Assembly: GCF_009389715.1 (NCBI RefSeq)
Contig: NC_052396.1
Coordinates: 16,802,170 to 16,866,169, forward strand
Length of the DNA: 64,000 nt
Direction: 5' to 3'
Origin: Phoenix dactylifera
Lineage: Eukaryota; Streptophyta; Magnoliopsida; Arecales; Arecaceae
The notes beneath the pieces were generated by a model. It did not search any database and had not been told where the DNA came from. It saw only the letters and a list, made by a program, of their open reading frames with translations. The translations under genes and the position numbers were made by a program. Positions 23,901 to 33,359 of this stretch are shown here, piece by piece; position 1 is the first letter of the stretch; each line of letters begins with the position of its first letter.

Positions 23901-24973
23901 CCCTAATCCACTGGATCCTGGACTTTTGCCTCCAAAACACCTCCTGCTGCCTCAAAAGGGAAGTGTGTCCAGCCAGTAGTCCCCTGAGCTCCCCCTGATC
24001 CACCTCTGAAAGACTACCCCCTCTGTCCTCAAGAGCCTGTAACCTGGTAATGGATGCCTCCGTCTCCTCCACCCTCCTGAAGATATTTCCAACCTCCTCC
24101 TTATTCCACCGTTGCAATCGGCGTCTGGTTAGCTCAAGTTTCCGGGTAACCCTATACATCACATCCCCCCTAACCGGCATCTGCCACGCCTCTCTCACCA
24201 CCTCCCACGACCGTGGGTAAGACAACCATATCTTCTCAAAGCGAAAAGGACAATGAACTGGAAAGGTATAAGAGGTACTCACCAATACTGGGCAATGGTC
24301 AGAAGCAATCCTGGGCAGGTGGCGCACCAAGAAGTCCGAAAATCTCTGAAGCCATCCGGGCGTCGCGTACACTCGATCAATCCGCTCCCAAACACGTGCC
24401 ATCCCCAGCCTGTTGTTGCACCAAGTGAAGCGCGGACCAGTGAAACCAAGATCAGCCAGCCCATTGGACTGGATAAAGTCCTGGAACTCTCTGACCTCAA
24501 TATTGTTGGAGAAGACCTTACCCCCTCTCTTGTCCTCCGGGCTGTCAATGCAATTGAAGTCCCCTGCCATCATCACAGGGTGGCCAAGCTGAATAAGGCT
24601 GGTGGCCTCCTCCCACAAGACTCTCCTCTCCCGATGGTTTGTACTGGCATATGTGGCTAAAATGACCCACGGAGGCCCAGCCCCCTCAGAAATAACCAGG
24701 ATCACCTGTTGGTTGCACTTGTGGAAGACATCAATGCCAACACCCCCCAACCTCCATAACACAATGATGCCCCCTGAGAGGCCCCGAGAGTCCACCGCAT
24801 ATGTCCCCCATGATCGCGGGATGGCACGCCTAGCTCGTTCCAAACTAGATCCCGACAGTCGGGTTTCAAATCAAAACACAAACATCTGGGTCATGCAAAC
24901 TCACTAACCTACGGAAGGCTGGCCGAAAGGAAGGCTTCCCCGCTCCCCGACAGTTCCAAAGAAGAACCTTCAT
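20957..24973 (-). pseudogene. LINE ORF2 (endonuclease-RT-RNase H), two disruptions
   Basis: The start ATG at 24973 opens MKVLLWNCRGAGKPSFRPAF. About 21 codons after the C of DPDVC a one-base shift throws the frame (near 24865). The frame then runs openly from 24843 to 22456 with endonuclease motifs (GDFNCI, RIASDHCP) and reverse transcriptase (PDGFPPIFFRRYW, RQGCPLSP, LLFADDCILLA). After GALSMMG about 45 codons are missing relative to the LINE at 7944-13255, and the frame changes (near 22600). The last part (22600-20957) has zf-RVT (HPRVALFLWKVAWGCLPT) and RNase H (NFDGN, AELQAAW, LEGDSTT, ADWVASF). Known L1 ORF2 proteins nick the target DNA and copy the RNA there. Confidence 0.9.
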
Positions 24974-26996
24974 AACAACACTTGGGTGTTTTGATGCATG
25001 GCCACCCCTTCGGGGTCTTGCAGCCCTCCCTCCTTACTACACGCCGCACCCTCTTCCGGCCCAGCCATCTCAAGCACCACCTTCAATTGGTGTACCAAGG
25101 CTTCATGTGCCGTTCCCCGTGGGTGCCCGGTGCTCACAGTCTCAACTATCACAGGCTTACTCTGAACTTCCATCTCCCTGGGCTCCTCTGCCGTTCCCCC
25201 CTTAGACATCTCACCTAGGGTCTTCTTCCCAAGTGAACAATCCGTGGAAGAGAGCAAGATTTCATCCCGCACAGTCTCGGCCCCATCACCGTTCCTGGTT
25301 CCTCCGCAGACCGACTTGGGAGACGACCCAAGCTCCACTGGCGGGAGGCCACCTCGCCCGAGTTCATCCACCGCCCGAGCATCCACCCCGCCTGGCGCCA
25401 CCGGAGGCAGACCCCCATCTCCACCGCCCGCCGCCATACCCCGTCGAGGAACGGGATCCGCAGAAGATCGCTCCCGGTTAAAACCACCCTTGCCGCCCCC
25501 GCCGACAGACCTCCCAACTCGCAGGCCTTCCGCGGTCGCCGGAGACGCGCTCCGACTCCTGAACCGCCGCCGGTCGCCATTCTTGTTCGCCGCCCCGGCC
25601 ACCGGCACGCGGAACCCCGGCACGAGGGACCCGGGCACAGGGGGGCCGAGTGGTCTCGGGCCAGACCTCGCTCCGACCCGAGGGCCCCCCGCCGCTTTGA
25701 AGGGCTTCTGGCCCTTTTCATTGGGCTTGGTCCACTGTTCAGACTGGGAGGGCCCAGCCCAGGCCCCTGATCACAGGCCCCGGTCTGGACCGGGCCCGCT
25801 TGGGCTTGGACGACTCCCTGCCGAGTTAGACTCGGAGTCGACTCGGTCCGCTGCACCGGTGCCGCCGCCACGCCCAAGAATGGCGAAATGCGCCGAGCGA
25901 CCTTCTTAGGCTTCCGCCAGCCGTCAGAGTCCGGCGATGACTGAGGCTCGCTCGCCCCTCCCTTGGCCAGACACGGGCCCGAGACGGTATGAACCGGTTC
26001 CCGAGTCGGCTCGGTGCGGGAAGTCGTCGTCCCCTTCGGCCTCGCCGGAAACCTAGCCCCACCACCTCCTCGCTGTGCCGGAAACCTAGAAGAGGTCATC
26101 CATGGGCCGAAGACCCTCGGCCTACTCCCCCCGGGTACGTTTTCCTCCGTAGACGACGAAGAGCCGCCAGGGACTTCATTGACCATCGGGATCGATCTCC
26201 CTTCCGCCTCGCAGAACCGGCACTCCCCCGCCTGATGACCGGTGCGGGCACAGAGGTAGCAGAGGCTCGGCAGATCTTCGTAAACGAAGGCCTGCCAGAA
26301 CCTATTCTTCCCCCATTGGACTAGCGTACCAGGAACCAGAGGGAGGCTGGCGTCGATCTCGACCTTGGCTCGGGCGTAGCCGACCCTCCGCCTCTCACTT
26401 GACACCGCATCGAGCGCCAGTGGCCTCCCCGCCGCCGCCACCATCTCCAGGATGGATGCATTGTCCCAATACTCCAACGGCAGCCCCGGTAGCCTAACCC
26501 AGACGACTGTCCGGCTAACCGAGTGGAAGCCCGGGGTGAAGTCCGGCCGCCAGTCCTCCATCGACATCAGCTGGCCCCCCACCAGCCAAGGGGCCACAGC
26601 CATCGCCTTCGCCCGCTCCTCCCCTGACCCGAACCGGATAGTCAGAACACCCTCCGCCATTGGGAGAACCTCCACCGGTTGCAGGAGCTTAGCCCGTCCT
26701 CTGAGTTCACGAGCCACAATCTCTGCCGGAATGCGCTGCCCCAAACTCTTGGCGTGCACAGCTCTCCCCTCCCAATCACTCCTCGCCTGCATCACCCTCA
26801 CCGTCGGCAGCGTTACCACCCGGGGAAAACGACGCTCGAGCTCAGCCAGTTCCTCCTCGGTAAACCGGTGGCAACCCATCTCCGGTTGGGACGGAAGCCC
26901 TCGCACCACCCCAACCCACCGTGGAGTGATCTCAGCCCGGCCTGGCAAGGGAACATTCCGTTTTCCCCGGTCAGAAACCCCCCCGGCGGCTGCCAT
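24970..26996 (-). pseudogene. LINE ORF1 (DUF4283 + CCHC), one frameshift
   Basis: The chosen start is ATG 26996 (MAAAGGVSDRGKR), inside the element about 75 bp from its 5' end; the open frame extends past the element edge only by chance. Residues about 80-200 look like DUF4283 (LQPVEVLPMAEGVLTIRFGS, WVRLPGLPLEYWD), followed by a CCHC knuckle, CYLCARTGHQAGEC. The C-terminal half is Pro/Ser/Arg-rich. The frame shifts near 25640, and the second half (25638-24970) ends in a TGA that overlaps the ORF2 ATG as ATGA. Related ORF1 proteins bind the LINE RNA. Confidence 0.85.
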
Positions 26997-27070
26997 CCGG
27001 CGAGCCCACCAGTTACTCGGTGAAAAGCCAAGTTTCCCTCTCTCTCCTCCCTCTCTCGGACTCCAGGACC

Positions 27071-30010
27071 GCCTTTCTTCAAAAACTAATCGGTTTGGCC
27101 AATATTGCAAAAGCAGGTTCCCAGCAGTAGGCCAACCTGCAGTTTCAAATTAAATTTTCAATTTTAGAATTTGAATAATGCTTGATGATTGTATAGGGGC
27201 ATTTTAAATTTCAGATTTTTATTGGATATGTTTGTACGGAGTTTCAGGATATTTTCTAACTTCTTTGTTTTCTCATGTTGTACTCCTCGTCTTTCTCGTA
27301 ATCTTCCTTCTTATCTTTAATAAAGTTCAGGTGGGGCTCTCCCTTCCTTTCGCTCTAAAATTAAAAGAAAGAGTGATATAAGTGGCCTGCATAAAGTTTT
27401 CATTGTATTCTAAAGAATATACAGTAAAATATATTCTAGGTTTGGAGTTTCCATCTTTCCTTCCAAAAAAACAAAAGAGACAACATACACCATTTGTAAT
27501 TTTTAGTGACGGCATAGTACGAAAAGAATAAATAAGAAGAACAAAGGTGCCTCACATTGATGAGATGCCAACCAAGAGCATGGAGGCTCTTTTATTCTAT
27601 ATAAGTTATAAAAAATATATTAGACTGACATCCTCAAAGTTAGGTACAATTGGCAGTAGAGTAGCCCATCTGCAATTTCTTAAAACCAATGATATGTTCT
27701 ACCGTTATTTCTAATATCCAGCAATGATGACTTGGTGAGTCATCGCTTTGGTGTCAAAACATACATCTTGCAAGCATGAGCATCCCCTGCAGCCATAATG
27801 TTCCCTCGAACGGACGATATAGTTGAATGCTGGGAAAAAAAAAAAAAAAGGAATCATTCAAGCACTATGAGAGCATAAACATTATAATGGAACGCTAAAA
27901 TATATCTTAAAACCAGATTTTCCAATTGACCTTATGAGTTATGGCATTATAATCTTAGTATCTGCTTGTCAGCCTTCTTTTTATTCAGGTGAAGTGGCAG
28001 AAATGTAAATCTTGTGGGGGTGTTTGGGATGGGATGATTGTCCCAAGATCAAGGGTGAAGTGGGTAGAGGTGATGAGATCACCGCGTTTGGTTGCACCAC
28101 GGTGATTCTACGTGGCGGTGATCCTAAATCATCTCCACTCCTCAAATCACCCTCAACTCGATGATGGGATACTCGTCCTTGAGGTCGGAAATCCAAGATC
28201 ACCCTAGGGCAGTGATCCTGGGTTGAAAGTTAAAGACAAAAATACCCCTCAATTTAGCAGAAAAATTGATATATCAATATACCATCAATATATTGTGTCA
28301 ATGTTATATATATATAATATTATGTTGATATTATATATTATATTAATGATATATATATATATATTATAAATATTACCAATCATATTATTATCCTATTATT
28401 ATTGAAAGATAATTTTAAATTATAGTAGAATTATATTATTATATTTTATATTTATATAATAAAAATATTTAATATATTATTCCTATTTATCTTATTTTCC
28501 TAATCAAAATAATTATTAGTATTAAAAAATCTATTATAAGTATAAATAAAAATATTAATTCTATAATGAAAAATAACATATTTTTTAAAAGATTAATAAT
28601 TTATAGGAGCAATAAATATATTTTTATTGAATATATTAATAATTAATATATTGATAAATATATTAATATTTTATTATAATATATTTTATATGATTAATAA
28701 ATATATGATAAAGGCTACTAAAAGTAGAATATGTGACAAAATTATGGAACTATTATAGGAATTAGCATATTAACTTACATTTTTTATTGATGAGAATTAA
28801 AAACACATAAAAAAATTATTTAAGATATATCAGGAGTATTTGTGGTATTATATGGTCGGTGATCTAAGAATTTTCTTACTTTTATTGATGAATTATTTTG
28901 TCACGAATTATATATAAGTTAATAACAACGTTTATTTCATCACAAAATATTCAAATAAATATTTTGTGGCGAATTACAATTTTCATCGTAGATAAGTTTC
29001 AGCAACGGGGCATTGGCTATGAATACGGTGACAAAAGTTTTTCTGTCACCAAATATTTTAAGCGATGAAATTTATTTTTTAGGTATCAATACTTTTTTTT
29101 ATTATAGCTAAACATATAATTTTTTATAATAAAATAAGCTGATTATAGCTTAGTTTAGCAACAGTAGCATTGCCAACTAAGAGGCCGATGATTAAGCCAA
29201 TGGCTTCTCATTTGTATAGTAAGAATAAGTATACAAATGCAAGGCCGACCCAATTATTAGGCAAATTCTCCTAATATAAGGATTGTTCTAATGGTGTTAA
29301 GAAAAATTATATTTATATTAATTAAAAATAAAATAAAATTTTAAAATTCTACTATTGTTCCTGTCTTTTTTTTTACCATCGGGACCACGATTTATTTGCA
29401 TGTCTGCTCATTAAGGATATTATAGTTATTTTAATTTAAAACCGTTAATTTTTTAGCGTCGTTAGATAGTATGGATACATATGAAAAATAAAAATAAAAA
29501 TAGAATAGAATAGCAAAATAAATATATATATGTAAATATTAATTTTAAAAAAAAATATTCATATAAAATTTGATATTTAGAAGGATATTTATATAAAATA
29601 ATTTTAAATTTTTTTATGAGTTTAACTTAGATCGCCCACTGCAGAAGGTCCTGACAAAATGGCCTCGGGCCCAACGTCAAATACAAACGGGCTGCTCCCG
29701 TACAAATGCTACGGGCATTCATGTGGGCACGTTTATTGCAGCGCCACACGACGCGCCATCACGTACGGTACCAATCCGCCATGCACCCCACCCACGTGCC
29801 CTCGTTATTAAAGACCTTTAATTTTCTGGGTTTTTTTCCAAATAGATGCTTCCGTAGCACGTCCTTCGTGGACCCAAGAGATCCGGTCGGTGACCTCCCA
29901 GATGGCAGCGTGCAGGATGGGAATCCGAGGCAAGTTATTTGTATCTTTGTGCGCCATTTAAAGGTCGAAGTCATTTATATCTCAAAATTGACTTCCTTTT
30001 TAATTGGTAC
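27071..30010. repeat. Segmental duplication, right copy, continued
   Basis: No gene is seen. Matches to the left copy are 27107-27912 (4680-5510), 28880-29195 (6800-7170) and 29695-29990 (7590-7890). Between them are a MITE-like patch (28000-28220), a very AT-rich stretch with (TA) runs (28230-28840) and unmatched AT-rich DNA (29200-29690). Confidence 0.75.
28000..28865. mobile_element. MITE-like patch plus AT-rich DNA
   Basis: It opens with gggggtgtttgggatggg, a Tourist/PIF-like terminus, and has several ggtgatcc/gatcaccc repeats related to 20340-20600. The rest is AT-rich without coding potential, ending in the module ggagtatttgtggtattata, which also recurs near 20397. In the left duplication copy the corresponding position (about 5510) lacks it. 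The ends are not resolved. Confidence 0.4.
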
Positions 30011-30449
30011 GGTGAGATGTGCCGCTAGCGAGCTATCATGCAAGTTACGCGAGTGAAGTTTCAAGAGTGTTTTTTTTTTTTTTTTTTTTTGAGTTGCCCC
30101 CGGATTGCTCTAGCATTATTTATAAAAGGTGGAAGGCTTACATCATGGAAGTTGGGTTTTGGAATTATCTACTGTTTACGTGTAAAAGGCTTTTATTTGC
30201 AAGCATTTGTAGGATTATCCAAGATTAGATATAAGCCGAGCTAGATGGTTACATCATGAATGCTTGATCGTTCTGGCTATCTACTTTAATTATATCATGG
30301 TTTTTTTTTTAATACAACATCTGTTCATACCATTCTAATATGATTACCGCCAACAAAATCAAGAAAGAAAAGCTGACATAGTGGTAGAGGAGCGGCTCCC
30401 TAATTTGACCAGAGAATCTCTCTAAAATGCTGGGTGGCAAAGAAGGCAA
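30011..30449. other. Spacer left of the interrupted LINE
   Basis: No gene is seen. It has a 22-base T-run near 30070. The last nine bases, agaaggcaa (30441-30449), are the target-site duplication of the LINE that starts at 30450. Confidence 0.5.
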
Positions 30450-30612
30450 TCCAGTACATCAGGGAGAAGGAAGATGCATCTCATGGCTTGGAAGGTGGTC
30501 TGTCAGCCAGTACATCATAGGAGTCTAGGGATCCAGTCTTTGGTGATGAGACGGGAGGTTCTAGCGGTGCAACATGCAGCCAGATTTATACTAGAGCCCG
30601 ATTGCTTATGGA

Positions 30613-30925
30613 CACTACAAAAGAAGCAGTTTTTCCCGGCGCTTTGCAGAGCTTTTACCGACGCTTATACGCGTCGAAAATTTTCCTCCCCACGCGACCA
30701 AAAGCGTGACGAAATCGTCGGGCAGGTGGGCGTGGAAGTTTTTCGTTCCGACGCGTGTCGTCAGCGTCGGCAGATAACCCGACGCTTTTAAACGCGTCGG
30801 CAAAGGTAATGTTTCCGACGCTTTTAAGCGTCGGTAGTTCTTGCATTACCGATGCTTTTGTCCTTCGGTGTACCTGTGCCGGGAGAGTTATTTCCGACGC
30901 TTTTAAGCGTCGGCAATAGCATTTT
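30613..30925. repeat. CACTA 3' terminal and subterminal repeat region
   Basis: It contains the terminal CACTACAA and about four palindromic units built on gacgctt..aagcgtc (near 30658, 30779, 30809 and 30894). In En/Spm such clustered subterminal motifs bind the element's TNPA-type protein; that these units do so here is inferred from position and repetition. Confidence 0.8.
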
Positions 30926-31419
30926 TTTTTTTTACAAATTCGTAGAAACAAATGTTAAACCTGTATACAAAATTCTTTGAGCCCTTCTTTGGCTTCTTTT
31001 TCGGAACCTGTATACATTAGTTCATAAATGCCCATTTTTTAAGTTCCATATAGCTGCATTGGAGATCAAAGACTGCAAGGAAAGAAAAGAAAAGCTGTTC
31101 ATCCATTCCAGCTGAATTGATTTTGGAATCGTTCATGTAAAAATTTGATTCAATTATAAGAGAGATAACGTCAGTGAGAAGGAATTTTGATACGAATATT
31201 ACCACAATCAACATAATGCCTTCCCTCTACAAATTCAACAACAACACAACATTGATTTCATTTCCTTGGTATTGGTTACAGACAGACAATGTTAGAAGCC
31301 TAATAGTCATTAAATATGCCATAACGGCTGCAGCAACGGGTAATCATATGGAGCAAGAGGATGCACAGTAGTTGCCAGGTTGCTTAACCATAGCTCAAGC
31401 GCGAGTCTGAAGGACGCAT
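30926..31419. other. CACTA interior, probable captured kinesin 3' UTR
   Basis: There is no coding frame with motifs. On the minus strand this follows directly after the captured kinesin stop codon. It may be that gene's 3' untranslated sequence up to some unknown point, then CACTA sequence. I cannot place the capture boundary. Confidence 0.35.
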
Positions 31420-31527
31420 CTAGGTCTGGCGACGGGGAATCCCAATCTCACATGAATTAACCCTTGCAGCAAAACGAAGAGAGCAAATTGACTCCCCGAC
31501 AGACGATGATTCCGGGGAGATGTTGAC
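31420..31527 (-). pseudogene. Captured last exon of a kinesin-14 (ATK1/KATA-like)
   Basis: The minus strand encodes [35 protein letters not shown] and then a TAG stop (31422-31420). This is the C-terminal end of the motor domain of plant minus-end-directed kinesin-14s of the ATK1/KATA group, including the family's own C-terminus. Only 35 codons are present; the rest of the motor and the stalk are missing. It abuts CDKB1 exon sequence at about 31528-31545 and is not in its frame. Donor and fragment share the orientation of the transposase. Confidence 0.88.
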
Positions 31528-31540
31528 CACATATTCATCC

Positions 31541-32044
31541 AAATATTCATCCAACTGACCACATATCAACTCCAGTTGAGTAGTGTGTGGTTCCCAGCAG
31601 AACCTCAGGAGCTCTATACCAAAGTGTGACAATCTACAAACAAAAAAGAATCTAATTCAGCAGAGACCAACTAACAAGCATAAGTAAACAAATGTATCAT
31701 AGTCAGCCAACGCAGCTAAGAAAAATATCAAAACTAGGTTGAAGTTGATTTCTTGATAAGAAAAAGTTATAAAGGCTGATAATGCAAGACCTCGTGGGTG
31801 TAGCTCTTAAGAGGGATGGTAAAGGTTCTTCCTAGCCCAAGATCAGCAATCTTCAAGATGCCTTTCTCTTTGTCAACCAAAAGATTTTGAGGTTTCAAAT
31901 CCCTGTTTTCATGGTATAACATCATATAGCAGATAATTCCTGCTTGACATATTTGGAAACCGAATCGAGATGAGAATACAACCTGTGAAGCACACCATGG
32001 CTATGACAATGGGCAACTCCTTTGGACAAATGATATAGAAAGCT
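31541..32044 (-). pseudogene. Captured three-exon fragment of a B1-type cyclin-dependent kinase
   Basis: Three consecutive exons are present on the minus strand. Exon a (32044-31983) reads SFLYHLSKGVAHCHSHGVLH. Exon b (31902-31791) reads DLKPQNLLVDK, ending in KSYTHE. Exon c (31633 to about 31545) reads [20 protein letters not shown] and then GVDMWSVG. Together they cover kinase subdomains VIb-IX, with HRDLKPQN, the ADLGLGR that CDKB kinases carry in place of ADFGLAR, and WYRAPE. Introns of 80 bp (31903-31982) and 157 bp (31634-31790) keep gt..ag ends, and exon a is preceded by an acceptor ag. After WSVG, where the family has Cys, the frame reads TGA. The genomic, intron-containing form argues for DNA-level capture rather than retrocopying. 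Confidence 0.9.
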
Positions 32045-32756
32045 CTGCTTTGGAAAAAAAAAAATGAATCAGTCTGACATGCACAGATCCCAGAAGGGAG
32101 GAAAAAGAATAAAAAAATATTCATTGAAATTGCTGCAATGGCCGAAAATTAACTGAAACTCCAAAGAGGAAAACATAACCTTTAAAAGCTAGAATTTGTA
32201 AGAATTTCACCGCACATTGTTAAAAGTCATACCATGTTATGGCAGAGAACCAAAAATCTGGAGAAAAAGTATGCATTCACAAAACCCGGAATAGGGACGG
32301 CACCTCAAAGTTATTCCCATAAGAAACACTCATCTTTGTTTTTTTTTCTTTTTTTTTTAAAGAAAAAAAAATGATTGAATGGATCCCTCGTTTTCTCCTT
32401 CACTTGCCAAACTGAACTCATTCAACCACACTAGGAACTGGTGAAGTAAGATTTTGGAAACCATGTTCCTGTCAAGTCAACATAGAACATACTAATTAAA
32501 GTCCTTTTCAAGATCTATACTTATCAAAGTTCTGGCATAATCGTATTTTGGAAATTGAGGTAAGTATCAAAAAAAAAAATTTAAAACAATCTAAAAACAT
32601 TCATCTACGATGTATCAAGAGTCGACGGCATCATCATCTCTACGAGTAGATGAAGTATCAGCAACCTACAAGAAAAAAATACTTTAGAAACTAAAAATAT
32701 GAAAGTCATCACGCTCATACAAGAATACATTATAATTATATAAAATATTCAAATAC
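32045..32756. other. CACTA interior, unassigned
   Basis: No recognised coding sequence is present. Part of the right side of the CDKB1 fragment may be captured intron. A-rich and T-rich runs occur near 32055, 32345 and 32570. Confidence 0.35.
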
Positions 32757-33350
32757 TTATTTATGTACCGGAGGAGCAAGTCTCTGCAAAAAAGATGAAA
32801 TATGGTCAAGCTGATCATGCAAAGATTGTATCTTCAACTCTTGGCTCTGCTTCAACTCCGCCATATCAGTCATATGACTCTGCCTCATCTCCTCTATCCT
32901 TGTCTCATATGACTGCTTTAACTGTGCCATCTCTGTCTTCAAACTACAAACCTCTGCAGTGCTAGTACCTTGTCTGGCATCTTGGGTATATCGGCTCACT
33001 GCAGACAGCTGAGTGGGGGTAACTCCGATACCGTAACCCCTCACGCGTCCATAACGTTCTGGGCCCATCAATTCTGCATAGACCTGAGCCTCGACGCGAC
33101 TGGCTGCGTCGGATGATGATGACTCCCCGACGCGCTCTGAAATGAGATTTGTAGCTCTTTCCTATATCTCTCTCAAAAAAATAAACAGTCACATTAATAA
33201 TTTAAAGAAAGTAAAATTAATAAAATAATTATGATCAAATAAAAAATGAATACATACAACTATATCTCTCGACTCGTCCCGGACAAAGCTGCCATCTCGG
33301 TGAGTGTGGGTCATCTTATAAAACTCTACCTCACCAGGCTCCCTTCCATG
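32757..33350 (-). pseudogene. CACTA second transposase gene, PF03004-like, 5' part lost
   Basis: Two exons can be read on the minus strand. The first (about 33350-33261) reads EHGREPGEVEFYKMTHTHRD followed by GSFVRDESRDI. The second (33161-32757) starts ERATNLISERVGESSSSDAA, goes on to ELMGPERYGRVRGYGIGVTP, and ends in a coiled-coil-like Gln/Glu/Lys-rich tail with the stop at 32757. The intron 33162-33260 has gt..ag ends and keeps the frame. This matches the C-terminal part of the plant Ptta/En/Spm transposase family (PF03004). The N-terminal half is missing: the fragment abuts the truncated TNP2 frame at about 33355, so one internal deletion probably removed the ends of both genes. Confidence 0.8.
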
Positions 33351-33359
33351 CTCTACTAT

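Larger units (their letters stand above)
20935..27070 (-). mobile_element. LINE (plant L1 type with RNase H), near full length
   Basis: This is a 6136-bp minus-strand LINE bounded by the 9-bp target-site duplication gcctttctt (20926-20934 and 27071-27079). A T-run of about ten bases at the left junction is the complement of its poly(A) tail. It carries a 5' leader of about 75 bp, ORF1 (DUF4283 plus CCHC knuckle) and ORF2 (endonuclease, RT, zf-RVT, RNase H). I see about three coding disruptions: one shift in ORF1, one near the start of ORF2, and one internal deletion in ORF2. It is a fairly young copy that can no longer move by itself. The uninterrupted target site survives at about 4580 in the other duplication copy. 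Confidence 0.93.

Noticed and set aside
25244-25909. 221-codon plus-strand Pro/Arg-rich frame
   Set aside because: It lies antisense to LINE ORF1 in GC-rich sequence; the composition explains the open frame.
31420-31632. A single 70-codon protein spanning the kinesin piece and upstream bases
   Set aside because: Only its last 35 codons are kinesin; the rest is CDKB1 exon read in the wrong frame. It is a chance fusion, not a gene.
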